A stretch of DNA of 32,408 nucleotides from an uncultured Gemmatimonadota bacterium (GTDB lineage: Bacteria > Gemmatimonadota > Gemmatimonadetes > Longimicrobiales > Longimicrobiaceae), in NCBI GenBank assembly GCA_902805735.1, contig CADCTW010000235.1:1-32408 (forward strand). Reading direction: 5' to 3'. Position numbers and translations under genes: made by a program. The notes under the pieces were generated by a model. It worked only from the letters and a program-made list of their open reading frames with translations, made no database searches and was not told where the DNA came from. How positions within the stretch are numbered: the first letter of the stretch is position 1; each line of letters opens with the position of its first letter. Shown here piece by piece: positions 25,491 through 32,408 of the stretch.

Positions 25491-25988
25491 TCACCCCTTG
25501 CCCTCGTCTGGGTCGTGCGCCATCTCGTCGATCGCCACGGCGATGGCCAGGATCAGCCCGTCGTCCTCGCCTGCCACCGTCTCCACGCCGTACGTGTCGG
25601 TGAGGGAGAACCAGTGCTTGGAGACGCGCGCCACCGTGTCGCCGCCGCGACGGATCTCGTACTCGTGCTCCAGGATCTGGCCCTGCGCCACCAGGTCCTC
25701 GCCGCCGGGCACGTCGATGCCGAACTTGTCGCGGAAGGGGGAGATGAGCGCCTTGCGGATGGTGGCGATGGTCTCGCCCCCGCGCAGGATGGCCATGCTG
25801 TCGCGGATGGCCAGCTTCTTCTCGCGGATGGTGGCCACCTCGTTCCCCGCGCGGTCCTCGATCACGAAGGTCTCGCGGATCCTCATCACCTTGCCGTCCA
25901 CGGTGTAGACGGTGTTCCCCTGCTCGTTCTCGATGGTGAAGTCTTCGCCCACCGAGATCAGCCGCTGCCGCAGCTTGTATCGCGCCAT
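25491..25988 (-). CDS. LURP-one-related (DUF567, tubby-like fold) protein
   Basis: This 165-residue cytoplasmic protein matches the bacterial LURP-one-related family. It consists of successive beta-hairpins reading [70 protein letters not shown], then [31 protein letters not shown]-terminal helix [12 protein letters not shown] completes the barrel-around-helix fold shared with tubby and scramblases. No biochemical role is established for the bacterial members. The ATG lies at the first residue of the family. The upstream side is the long repeat-rich gap. Confidence 0.93.
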   Translation of the reverse strand: MARYKLRQRLISVGEDFTIENEQGNTVYTVDGKVMRIRETFVIEDRAGNEVATIREKKLAIRDSMAILRGGETIATIRKALISPFRDKFGIDVPGGEDLVAQGQILEHEYEIRRGGDTVARVSKHWFSLTDTYGVETVAGEDDGLILAIAVAIDEMAHDPDEGKG

Positions 25989-26094
25989 GTGATGCTCCCT
26001 GGTGTAGTCGGGCCGGCGGGTGCCGGGCGCGCACGGGCCCGGGCAAGCTCCGAGCCGCCGCGGGGGATTGAAGCCGGGAGGTTGCGCGCCCCAT

Positions 26095-26229
26095 CCAGGA
26101 GCGAATGAATTCGCCGCTGGAGAAACACGAAGGCCGCCTTCGCGGCCTGTTCTTTCAGATCAAGCGGGGAACGTCCAGTCCCCGCAGGGGACTTCGCGTA
26201 GTTCCAGCGGCGAATTCATTCGCTCCTGG
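26095..26229. repeat. 135-bp element bounded by perfect 26-bp inverted repeats (MITE/REP-like)
   Basis: The left arm (26095-26120) and right arm (26204-26229) are exact reverse complements; each contains GCGAATGAATTCGC or a close form. The 83-bp interior holds a stem AGGCCGC/GCGGCCT with loop CTTC (26131-26148), followed by GTTCTTT. A second stem CGGGGA/TCCCCG lies at 26165-26184. There is no coding potential. The layout resembles a non-autonomous mobile element or structured RNA; no target duplication is obvious. Confidence 0.85.
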
Positions 26230-26238
26230 ACGGAACGC

Positions 26239-26395
26239 GCGTGTGCGCTCCTCGCCGGGACGTGCGGGTGCGCTGCCCGGCGGGCGTGCGGGTGCGCTCC
26301 TGAATGCGAGGTGCGGGTGCGCTGCCGGGCGGATGTGCGGGTGTGCTCCCGGCCGGCGCCGTGCGGGTGCGCTCCCGCGCGTGCGGGTGCACACC
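26239..26395 (+). repeat. About 24-bp imperfect tandem repeat array, seven units
   Basis: The core GTGCGGGTGCGCT recurs at 26262, 26286, 26311, 26335, 26361 and 26381, with a variant at 26241. Spacing is 20-26 bp. Between cores the sequence is C/G-rich and variable. It directly follows the 135-bp inverted-repeat element and contains no gene. Confidence 0.9.
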
Positions 26396-26441
26396 AGCAT
26401 GCTCGACCGGCACTGGATGGTGTAAAAGGACGTCGCGCGGA

Positions 26442-26467
26442 GGGGCACTCCTTGACTGGAGTGCCCC
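26442..26467. terminator. Intrinsic-terminator-like hairpin upstream of the DUF2911 gene
   Basis: A perfect 10-bp stem GGGGCACTCC/GGAGTGCCCC encloses a 6-base loop TTGACT. GTCGTTTCG follows on the plus strand, and TCCTTTTAC flanks the minus side. It lies 71 bp before the DUF2911 start. It could end a transcript from the repeat region or be part of the leader. Confidence 0.4.
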
Positions 26468-26538
26468 CGGGGTCGTTTCGTATCCGTGCGCTTCGCGAGC
26501 GGGGCACACAAGCATCCACACGATTCCAGGGAAGGACG

Positions 26539-27699
26539 ATGCAGATTCATCTACGCCTGGCCTGCGCGGCCTTGCTGCTGAGCGCCCCCGCGCTCCCCGC
26601 GCAGACCCCCGCGCGCGACAGCGCGGCGCTCGTCACCGTGCTGGGGCGCGAAACGGTGGCCCTGGAGCGGTGGCGGCGCACGCCCGGACGCTGGGAAGCC
26701 GAGGCGGTGGTGCGCTCGCCCCGGACCGCGCTGCGCCGCTACACATTGGAGCTGGATGCCGCGGGCTCCATGCGCCGCTTTGAGGAGCGCTGGCACGACC
26801 CCGCCAACCCCGCCGGCCCACCGATGCGCACCGACGTGCTGGAGCCGGCGGAGGGCGGCTGGGTGCGGCGCACCACCGCGGGCGACTCCACGCGCACGGC
26901 GCGCGTCGAGGGCGACGCGTCCGCGCTCCCCTTCTTGGACCTGGTGCACTGGCCGCTGGAGTTGGCCATCGCGCGGGTGCCGGCCGGCGCCACGCGCACC
27001 CAGCCGCTGATCACGGGCGGGCGGGCCGTCCCCTTCACCGTGGCGCGCACGGGCGCGGACCAGGTCACCGTCACGCATCCCATGCGCGGGCCGTCCACGG
27101 TGCGGGTGGACGGGGCGGGGCGGCTGCTGGCGCTGGACGCGGCGCAGACCACGCGCAAGGTGGTGGTCACGCGCGTGCCCTGGGCCGACGTGGAGGGCCC
27201 GGCGCGCCGGTGGGCCGCCGCGGATGCCGCCGGGCGCGGGCTGGGCGAGCTTTCCGGCCGCGGGCGAGAGGAGGCGACGGTGGGCGGCGCGCGCATCGTG
27301 GTGGACTACGGCACGCCCCTGCGGCGCGGGCGCGACATCTGGGGCGCCATCGTGCCGTGGGGCCAGCTCTGGCGCACGGGCGCCAACCGCGCCACCCACT
27401 TCTCCACCACGCGCGACCTGGTGCTGGGCGACCCCGCGCGCGGCGGCGTGGTGGTGCCCGCGGGCGAGTACACCCTCTTCTCCATCCCCGAGCGCGACGG
27501 CGGCGTGCTGATCGTCAACCGCCAGACGGGCCAGACCGGCACCTCCCACGACCCCGCCCGCGACCTGGGCCGCGTCCCCATGCGCCGCGTGGAGCGCGGC
27601 GAGCCCGCAGAGCGCTTCACCATCTCCGTCGATCCCGCCGGGATGCTCCGCCTGGCGTGGGACCGGTCCGAGTTCGTGGTGCCCTTCACGGTGCGTTAG
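26539..27699 (+). CDS. Secreted DUF2911-domain protein
   Basis: This 386-residue exported protein has a signal peptide (1-22, ending ALPAQ). The N-terminal half (about 25-235) is a beta-rich region of unknown type. The C-terminal half (about 245-386) is a clear DUF2911 domain: ARIVVDYGTPLRRGRDIWGAIVPWGQLWRTGANRATHFSTTRDL, then VPAGEYTLFSIPERDGGVLIVNRQTGQTGT. DUF2911 has no known function and is common in secreted proteins of Bacteroidota and Gemmatimonadota. The start follows a GGAAGGA ribosome binding site. The stop lies 2 bp before a half-copy of the hairpin that serves as the leader of the next gene. Confidence 0.92.
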   Translation: MQIHLRLACAALLLSAPALPAQTPARDSAALVTVLGRETVALERWRRTPGRWEAEAVVRSPRTALRRYTLELDAAGSMRRFEERWHDPANPAGPPMRTDVLEPAEGGWVRRTTAGDSTRTARVEGDASALPFLDLVHWPLELAIARVPAGATRTQPLITGGRAVPFTVARTGADQVTVTHPMRGPSTVRVDGAGRLLALDAAQTTRKVVVTRVPWADVEGPARRWAAADAAGRGLGELSGRGREEATVGGARIVVDYGTPLRRGRDIWGAIVPWGQLWRTGANRATHFSTTRDLVLGDPARGGVVVPAGEYTLFSIPERDGGVLIVNRQTGQTGTSHDPARDLGRVPMRRVERGEPAERFTISVDPAGMLRLAWDRSEFVVPFTVR

Positions 27700-27701
27700 G
27701 G

Positions 27702-27730
27702 CTCACACGGAGGCACAGAGACACAGAGAG
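27702..27730 (+). repeat. Dispersed CACAGAG repeat, left arm only, acting as gene leader
   Basis: A left arm of octamers (CTCACACGGAGGCACAGAGA and the next nine bases) runs directly into the ATG of the TPR gene, with no right arm after it. This repeats the arrangement seen before the methyltransferase gene. Confidence 0.9.
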
Positions 27731-28492
27731 ATGCAATTCTTCAACTGGTACTCGTCCTTCGTCGGCCTGGCCATGCTGGCGGCGCAGCTCTTCTTCGCCG
27801 TGCACGCGGTGCGGCAGGGGAAGCCGTGGTGGATCCTGATCCTCTTCTTCTTCCCCGGGCTGGGGATCCTGCTCTACTTCATCGTGGAGTACCTCCCGTC
27901 GGCGCGCACGGGGGAGCTGCGCTCGGCGGGGCGGCAGATCGCGCGGCGCCTGAACCCCGCGGCCGAGGTGCGGCGCCTGGAAGGCGAGGTGGCGCTCAGC
28001 AACACCGTCAACAACCGCCTGGCCCTGGCCGACGCGTACCTGGAAGCGGGGCGCCAGGGAGACGCGGTGGCGCTGGTGCGCACCTGCCTGCAGGGGATCC
28101 ACGAAGACGATCCGCGGGTGCTGGGCGCGCTGGCCCGCGCCTGCCACGCGGCCGGGCAGATGGACGAGGCGCGCCAGGCCATGGAGCGCCTCAAGCGGCA
28201 GAACACCCTGCTCACCGCCTCCATGCAGCTCCTCGACGCCCGCATCGCCGAAGACTCCGGTGACGTGGAGGGCGCGCTGCGCGCCTACGCCGTGCTCTCC
28301 CGCGGCGCCGCCGGCGAAGAGGCCCGCTGCCGCTACGGACTCCTGCTGAAGAGCGTGGGCCGCACGGACGAAGCGTACGCCCTTTTCGAGGAGATGCTGC
28401 GCCACGCCCGCGTCTCCTCCGGCCACTACCGCCGCGAGGAGAAGAAGTGGCTGGACGTCGCCCGCCGCGAGCTCAAGGAGCGCGCGAGCTGA
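27731..28492 (+). CDS. Membrane-anchored TPR protein with PLDc_N-like N-terminus
   Basis: This 253-residue protein has two N-terminal membrane helices (about 8-26 and 33-54). The second, WWILILFFFPGLGILLYFIVEYLP, resembles the PLDc_N (phospholipase D nuclease N-terminal) membrane module. Residues about 90-240 form a series of TPR-like helix pairs (NNRLALADAYLEAGRQGDAVALVRTCL; PRVLGALARACHAAGQMDEARQAMERL; YGLLLKSVGRTDEAYALFEEML). It is probably an inner-membrane scaffold with cytoplasmic TPRs; partners are unknown. The start ATG abuts a half-copy of the hairpin repeat and lacks a normal Shine-Dalgarno sequence apart from CACAGAGAG. Confidence 0.88.
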   Translation: MQFFNWYSSFVGLAMLAAQLFFAVHAVRQGKPWWILILFFFPGLGILLYFIVEYLPSARTGELRSAGRQIARRLNPAAEVRRLEGEVALSNTVNNRLALADAYLEAGRQGDAVALVRTCLQGIHEDDPRVLGALARACHAAGQMDEARQAMERLKRQNTLLTASMQLLDARIAEDSGDVEGALRAYAVLSRGAAGEEARCRYGLLLKSVGRTDEAYALFEEMLRHARVSSGHYRREEKKWLDVARRELKERAS

Positions 28493-28615
28493 TCGCGGGC
28501 GACGCTGGGCCGGGGCGGTACGAGGGCCCGGGTCCGGGTAAACGTGCGGCGGGCGCCATACTTGCAGCGCGCGGCATAAATCAACCCCGAACCACTTTTC
28601 CGCTGGAGGAAGGCG

Positions 28616-29341
28616 ATGGAACCCCAGGAGCAGGGAATTTCGCGCAGGCAGTGGCTGGCACGGATGGGCGCGGCGGCGGTGGTGCCGGCCGCGGCGGCCG
28701 GTGTGCTCGCGGCTCAGCAGTCACACGGCGGGCACGGCGCCCCGGGCGCGCGTACGCCCGCCACCCCCGAGGCGGCGCTGCGCTCGCTGATGGAGGGGAA
28801 CCGGCGCTTCGCCCAGGGCAGGGCCAACAACCCGAACCGCACCCTGGCGCGGCTGCAGGAGCTGGGAACGCGGCAGGCGCCCTTTGCCGCCGTGCTGGCC
28901 TGCGCCGACTCGCGCCTCCCCGTGGAGATCCTGTTCGATCAGGGGTTCGGCGACGTCTTCGTGACGCGTGTGGCGGGCAACATCGCCACCTCCGAGGTGA
29001 TCGGGAGCCTGGAGTACGCCACGGAGGTGCTGGGCGCCAAGGTGGTGATGGTGCTGGGCCACAGCGCGTGCGGGGCCGTGAAGGCCACCATGGACGGCCA
29101 GGTGGTGCCGGGGCAGATCGGAAGCCTGTACCCGTACATCCACCCCGCCGTGGAGGACGCGCGCGGCCGCGGCGTGGATGCCGTGGTGGAAGAGAACGTG
29201 CGCAACCAGGTGGACATCCTGCGCGCCGCGTCGCCCGTGCTGGCCTCGGCGCTGCGGGGCGGCAAGGTGGTGGTGGCCGGCGGGATGTTCAACTTCCGCA
29301 CGGGGCTGGTCACTCCGGTGGTGTCGCCGCCGCGCACCTGA
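28616..29341 (+). CDS. Tat-exported beta-class carbonic anhydrase
   Basis: This 241-residue beta-carbonic anhydrase interconverts CO2 and bicarbonate using zinc. The catalytic/zinc residues are C96, D98 and R100 in CADSRLP, and H149 and C152 in GHSACGAV. The N-terminus is a twin-arginine signal (SRRQWLARMGAAAVVPAAAAGVLAA, residues 9-33), so the folded enzyme should be exported to the periplasm. A His/Gly-rich linker follows the cleavage region. A ribosome binding site GGAGGA lies five bases upstream of the ATG. The upstream TPR gene ends 123 bp before. A strong hairpin lies 30 bp past the stop. Confidence 0.96.
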   Translation: MEPQEQGISRRQWLARMGAAAVVPAAAAGVLAAQQSHGGHGAPGARTPATPEAALRSLMEGNRRFAQGRANNPNRTLARLQELGTRQAPFAAVLACADSRLPVEILFDQGFGDVFVTRVAGNIATSEVIGSLEYATEVLGAKVVMVLGHSACGAVKATMDGQVVPGQIGSLYPYIHPAVEDARGRGVDAVVEENVRNQVDILRAASPVLASALRGGKVVVAGGMFNFRTGLVTPVVSPPRT

Positions 29342-29371
29342 AGCGGCGGTCATCCGCGAAGGGGACGGCAG

Positions 29372-29409
29372 AAGGGGTGCCTTGCGTGTCCATCCGCAAG
29401 GCACCCCTT
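29372..29409. terminator. Intrinsic-type terminator hairpin between convergent genes
   Basis: A perfect 15-bp stem, AAGGGGTGCCTTGCG with its complement, encloses the 8-base loop TGTCCATC. It lies between the carbonic anhydrase stop and the stop of the minus-strand small membrane protein. Flanking TTCATCTA gives a weak U-rich tail on the plus side. Confidence 0.8.
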
Positions 29410-29428
29410 CATCTACGCAAGCGGGGTG

Positions 29429-29785
29429 TCAGGTGGGGATCGCGCCGGCCGCCGCGGCAATCACCACCGCCGCGATCACGACGGCCGCGGCCAGGGCGAG
29501 CAGCACCCACTTGCCAGGCGCCGCGCGAGGAGGCGCATCCACCTGGGGAGGCGCCCCCCCGGCCTGCACGACGAAGACCTGCAGCAGCGGGAAGAGATCA
29601 TCCGCCGTGAACTCCGTGCCGTACCCGTCGATCTCCAGCGATTCCCTCACCTCCGGCCGCTCCCCGATCCACGCGTCGAGCTCCTCGGCGGTCCCGGCGA
29701 TCGTGCCGTCGGCCACCATCCGCGACGCCATGGTGCGGGTGATGGAGCGGACCTCGTTGGGGAACTGGAAGCGGGGTGGGCGCAT
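29429..29785 (-). CDS. Small C-terminally anchored membrane protein, function unknown
   Basis: This 118-residue protein has a soluble N-terminal part (1-75) with the segment AEELDAWIGERPEVRESLEIDGYGTEFTADDLFPLLQVFVVQ. A proline-rich linker leads to a C-terminal hydrophobic helix of Ala, Val and Ile at about 93-116, so it is probably tail-anchored with its N-terminus in the cytoplasm. I recognise no family. A GGAGGGAG ribosome binding site at the right distance supports MRPPRFQF as the start; the long open frame upstream is antisense to the S9 peptidase. It is divergent from that gene, with a 198-bp gap. Confidence 0.75.
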   Translation of the reverse strand: MRPPRFQFPNEVRSITRTMASRMVADGTIAGTAEELDAWIGERPEVRESLEIDGYGTEFTADDLFPLLQVFVVQAGGAPPQVDAPPRAAPGKWVLLALAAAVVIAAVVIAAAAGAIPT

Positions 29786-29983
29786 CTGAACTCCCTCCAG
29801 GGGTGCCGGGCTCCGCTCCGGGAGAGCGGATTCGCGAGACGACACAGGCAAACGACAGGCCCGGCGTGGCTGTGTCCTCGCGCGTTCGCGGGAGCCCCGG
29901 ATGTTTACGGCCTTGCCGAGCGCGCGTCCCGGCGGTACGGTGCAGAAGCCATCGCAGGAAACCCTCACGCTCCAGGAGGACGC

Positions 29984-32083
29984 ATGCTCCGTCCCCGTAC
30001 GGCCGCGGCGCTCGCGCTGTGGACCGCCACAATCGCCGCCCCGCTCCCGGCGCAGGCGCCCGCGGAGGCGCCGGCGGCTCCGTCGCGCGCGCCGGCCGGC
30101 ACCTTCGCGGTCGAGAAGTACCTGGACTACGAGACCGTCGGCGACCCGCAGATCTCGCCGGACGGGCAGCGCGTGGTCTACACGCGCCGCTGGGTGGACC
30201 GCATGAGCGACCGCTGGGAGACGGCGCTCTGGATCGTGAACGCGGACGGCTCGCGCAACCGCTTCCTCACCAAGGGTGGAAGCCCCGTGTGGTCGCCCGA
30301 CGGCACCCGCATCGCCTACGTGGCAGAGGGGGAGCCGAAGGGCTCGCAGCTCTGGGTGCGCTACCTGGACGCGGAGGGCGCCGGCACGCAGGTGACGCGC
30401 GGCACCGAGACGCCCGGCAACGTGCGCTGGTCGCCGGACGGGCGCCGGCTGGGCTTCACGCAGTTCGTCGCCAAGCCGGCGGACTGGAAGATCTCCATGC
30501 CCGGCGCTCCCGCCGGCTCCAACTGGACGCGCGCCCCGCGCATGGTGGACCGCCTGCACTACCGCGCCGACCGCCGCGGCTTCACCGAGCCGGGCTACGT
30601 CCACCTCTTCGTGGTCCCCGCCGAAGGGGGCACGCCGCGCGCCGTGACCTCCGGCGACTGGAGCGTGGGCTTCCGCTTCGACCAGATTCCCGGCGACGTG
30701 GCGTGGGCGTGGATGCCGGACGGGCGCTCCGTGATCGTGGAGGGCCTCAACGAGCCCGACGCCGACATGCGCTACCGCGACTCCAACCTGTACGCGGTGG
30801 ACGTGGCCACCGGCGTCGCCCGCCGCCTGACGCCGGACCGCGGCACCTGGACGCAGCCCGCCGTGTCGCCGGACGGCCGGTCGGTCGCCTTCGCGGGCTA
30901 CCCGTACACCCGGCAGACCTACCGCGCCGCCGACCTGTACGTGATGAACACGGACGGCAGTGGGATGCGCCGCCTGGCCGACGGGCTGGACCGCGACCCC
31001 TCGGGCATCCGCTGGGCCCCCGACGGGAGCGGCGTCTACTTCACCGCCGATGACCGCGGCACGCGCAACATCCACTTCGCCTCCGCGCGGGGCGGGGCGG
31101 CGCGGCCCGTCACGCGCGGCACGCACATGCTGGGGCTGGGCAGCATCTCGCGCACGGGCGTGGCCGCGGGCGTGCGCAGCGCGCCGCACTCCCCGCCCGA
31201 CGTGGTGCGCGTGGAGCTGCGCCGCGGCGGCGAGCCGGTGCAGCTCACGCGGGTCAACGAGGACCTGCTGGCCGGGATGCGGCTGGGCGCCGTGGAAGAG
31301 GTGTGGTACACCTCCACCGGCGGCGCGCGGGTGCAGGGGTGGATCGTGAAGCCGCCCGCCTTCGACGCGTCGAAGAAGTACCCGCTGATCATGGAGATCC
31401 ACGGCGGGCCGCACGCCATGTACGACGTGGCGTTCAACCCCATGTACCAGACCTTCGCCGCCCACGGCTACGTCGTCCTCTACACCAATCCGCGGGGAAG
31501 CACGGGGTACGGCACCGCCTTCGGCAACGCCATCGACCGCGCCTACCCCAGCGTGGACTACGAGGACCTGATGGCGGGCGTGGACACCGTGCTGGCGCGC
31601 GGCTACATCGACCCGGAGCGGATGTTCATCGGCGGGTGCAGCGGCGGGGGGGTGCTGTCCAGCTGGGCCATCGGCCACACGGACCGCTTCGCCGCGGCCG
31701 CCGTGCGCTGCCCCGTGATCAACTGGATGAGCTTCATGGGCGCCACGGACGTGCCGCTCTTCACCGCCAACTTCTTCGGCAAGCCCTTCTGGGAAGACCC
31801 GCAGGCGTGGCTCAAGCAGTCGCCGCTGATGTACGTGGGCAACGTGAAGACCCCTGTCCTGCTGATGACCGGCGAGATGGACCTGCGCACCCCCATCTCG
31901 CAGAGCGAGGAGTACTATGCCGCGCTCAAGATGCGGGGCGTCCCCACCACCCTCCTGCGCTTCGAGGGCGAGTACCACGGCACCGGCTCGCGCCCCTCCA
32001 ACTGGATGCGCACGCAGCTTTACATGATGAGCTGGTACGAGCGCTGGGGCGGCAGGCGCGGGGAGCGCACCGCGGCGAACTGA
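29984..32083 (+). CDS. Secreted S9 family (prolyl-oligopeptidase-type) peptidase
   Basis: This 699-residue exported peptidase has a signal peptide (1-24, ending LPAQA). A beta-propeller of PD40/WD40-like blades covers about 45-430, with repeated SPDG motifs (VWSPDG, RWSPDG, AVSPDG, RWAPDG). A C-terminal alpha/beta-hydrolase peptidase domain follows (about 445-690). Its triad is S553 in GGCSGGG, D633 in GEMDLRTP and H665 in EGEYHGTG. GGPHAMY at 474-480 forms the oxyanion region. The type resembles acylaminoacyl/dipeptidyl peptidases acting on short peptides in the periplasm or outside. AGGAGGA lies just before the ATG. A hairpin copy begins 5 bp after the stop. Confidence 0.97.
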   Translation: MLRPRTAAALALWTATIAAPLPAQAPAEAPAAPSRAPAGTFAVEKYLDYETVGDPQISPDGQRVVYTRRWVDRMSDRWETALWIVNADGSRNRFLTKGGSPVWSPDGTRIAYVAEGEPKGSQLWVRYLDAEGAGTQVTRGTETPGNVRWSPDGRRLGFTQFVAKPADWKISMPGAPAGSNWTRAPRMVDRLHYRADRRGFTEPGYVHLFVVPAEGGTPRAVTSGDWSVGFRFDQIPGDVAWAWMPDGRSVIVEGLNEPDADMRYRDSNLYAVDVATGVARRLTPDRGTWTQPAVSPDGRSVAFAGYPYTRQTYRAADLYVMNTDGSGMRRLADGLDRDPSGIRWAPDGSGVYFTADDRGTRNIHFASARGGAARPVTRGTHMLGLGSISRTGVAAGVRSAPHSPPDVVRVELRRGGEPVQLTRVNEDLLAGMRLGAVEEVWYTSTGGARVQGWIVKPPAFDASKKYPLIMEIHGGPHAMYDVAFNPMYQTFAAHGYVVLYTNPRGSTGYGTAFGNAIDRAYPSVDYEDLMAGVDTVLARGYIDPERMFIGGCSGGGVLSSWAIGHTDRFAAAAVRCPVINWMSFMGATDVPLFTANFFGKPFWEDPQAWLKQSPLMYVGNVKTPVLLMTGEMDLRTPISQSEEYYAALKMRGVPTTLLRFEGEYHGTGSRPSNWMRTQLYMMSWYERWGGRRGERTAAN

Positions 32084-32088
32084 ATGGC

Positions 32089-32178
32089 CTCACACAGAGA
32101 CACAGAGGCACAGAGATGAAGTTCATCTCTGTGCCTCTGTGTCTCTGTGTCTCTGTGCCTCTGTGCCTCTGTGGTGAG
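32089..32178. repeat. Dispersed CACAGAG hairpin, copy 11 (expanded right arm, next to an IS)
   Basis: The core hairpin has perfect arms around GATGAAGTTCATC, which is itself self-complementary. The right arm then continues with further octamers to GTGGTGAG. The outer end lies about 5 bp from the left end of the insertion sequence. Confidence 0.95.
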
Positions 32179-32183
32179 GCCTA

Positions 32184-32408
32184 GCAGGGTGCTGAAAAAC
32201 TTCGTGGCGCGCGTGGCAGCGGCGCTGAAGCTGTAAACTGGTGTGACCTCAGCCCGGGAGCCTCAGAATGCGCGGATTGGATGATCGGGAGCCAACTCTG
32301 TTCAGCTACGTTTCGCTGGAGGACCGGGTCCCGCGGGATCACCCGCTGCGTACGGTAAAGAAGCTGGTCGACGGGATCCTTCGGGATCTCTCGCCACGCT
32401 TCGATGCG
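32184..32408 (+). mobile_element. Left end of an IS1182/IS5-like insertion sequence (cut by window edge)
   Basis: The left boundary is placed at AGGGTGCTGAAAAACTTC, a terminal-repeat-like sequence seen at ends of IS5/IS1182-type elements, after the palindromic tetramer CTAG (32181-32184). The transposase begins 84 bp inside. The right end is outside the window, so boundaries and target duplication cannot be confirmed. Confidence 0.65.
32268..32408 (+). CDS. Transposase, IS1182/IS5-like, N-terminal part (truncated by window edge)
   Basis: Forty-seven codons are visible from ATG. They read MRGLDDREPTLFSY, then VSLEDRVPRDHPLR and a helix ending LRDLSPRFDA. This is the N-terminal DUF772-type region of IS1182/IS5-family DDE transposases (pattern LFSY-x-E-RVP-DHPLR). 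The DDE catalytic residues lie beyond the window. Whether the element is intact cannot be judged. Confidence 0.85.
   Translation, partial: MRGLDDREPTLFSYVSLEDRVPRDHPLRTVKKLVDGILRDLSPRFDA

Noticed and set aside
26239..26395. CRISPR array at the 24-bp tandem repeat
   Set aside because: The spacing is too short (20-26 bp including the core), the repeats are imperfect, and intervening sequences are similar low-complexity GC-rich DNA rather than unique spacers.
29429..31978. An 849-codon minus-strand frame opposite the S9 peptidase
   Set aside because: Only its last 118 codons have a ribosome binding site and plausible protein features. The rest is antisense to a clear S9 peptidase.

Overview
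The window is GC-rich, densely coded bacterial DNA holding 28 supported genes, about half on each strand. It also carries the first 47 codons of a transposase at the right edge. The protein families present are secreted S9, S8 and M23 peptidases, a SusC/RagA-like TonB receptor, a DUF2911 protein, a BlaR1-type sensor, a LURP-one protein and a lysine-tailed ferritin-like protein. This mix, together with the base composition, fits a Gemmatimonadota genome, perhaps Longimicrobium-like. The taxon is an inference from gene content; no rRNA gene is present to confirm it.

Layout, left to right. 215-4539 (minus): a zinc-ribbon membrane protein, a YagU-like membrane protein and an SDR oxidoreductase, preceded by a lipoprotein sugar dehydrogenase. 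4684-6767 (minus): a Fic-domain AMPylator-type protein and an M23 peptidase. The M23 gene sits directly behind a well-formed c-di-GMP-I (GEMM-I) riboswitch. 7226-10468 (plus): a ferritin-like protein with a histone-H1-like tail, then a translationally coupled BlaI repressor and BlaR1-type sensor pair. 10552-14604: a LysE exporter, a methyltransferase, a small membrane protein, a DUF985 cupin and a glycosyltransferase. 14846-17543 (plus): an alpha/beta hydrolase, a secreted NTF2-like protein, a PH-like coiled-coil protein and a P-loop kinase. 17606-25988 (minus): two S8 lipoprotein proteases, a TonB receptor, an exported protein with an HEEYH motif, MsrA and a LURP-one protein. 26539-32083: a DUF2911 protein, a TPR membrane protein, a Tat-exported carbonic anhydrase, a small membrane protein and an S9 peptidase. 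An IS1182/IS5-like element begins at about 32184.

The most striking structure is a family of about 64-bp hairpins made of three or so copies of an octamer (CACAGAGA/G) per arm. There are 15 sites: 11 full and 4 partial. Almost every one lies 0-19 bp after a stop codon. Full copies are absent from the divergent promoter regions and from the two convergent pairs that have ordinary GC-rich terminator hairpins. Two genes take their start codon from the end of a half-copy, and two others run through a copy at their 3' end, so the repeats shape gene boundaries. The IS element begins directly beside one of them. A second repeat system, a perfect 26-bp inverted repeat followed by a 24-bp tandem array, occupies the 550-bp gap at 25989-26538.
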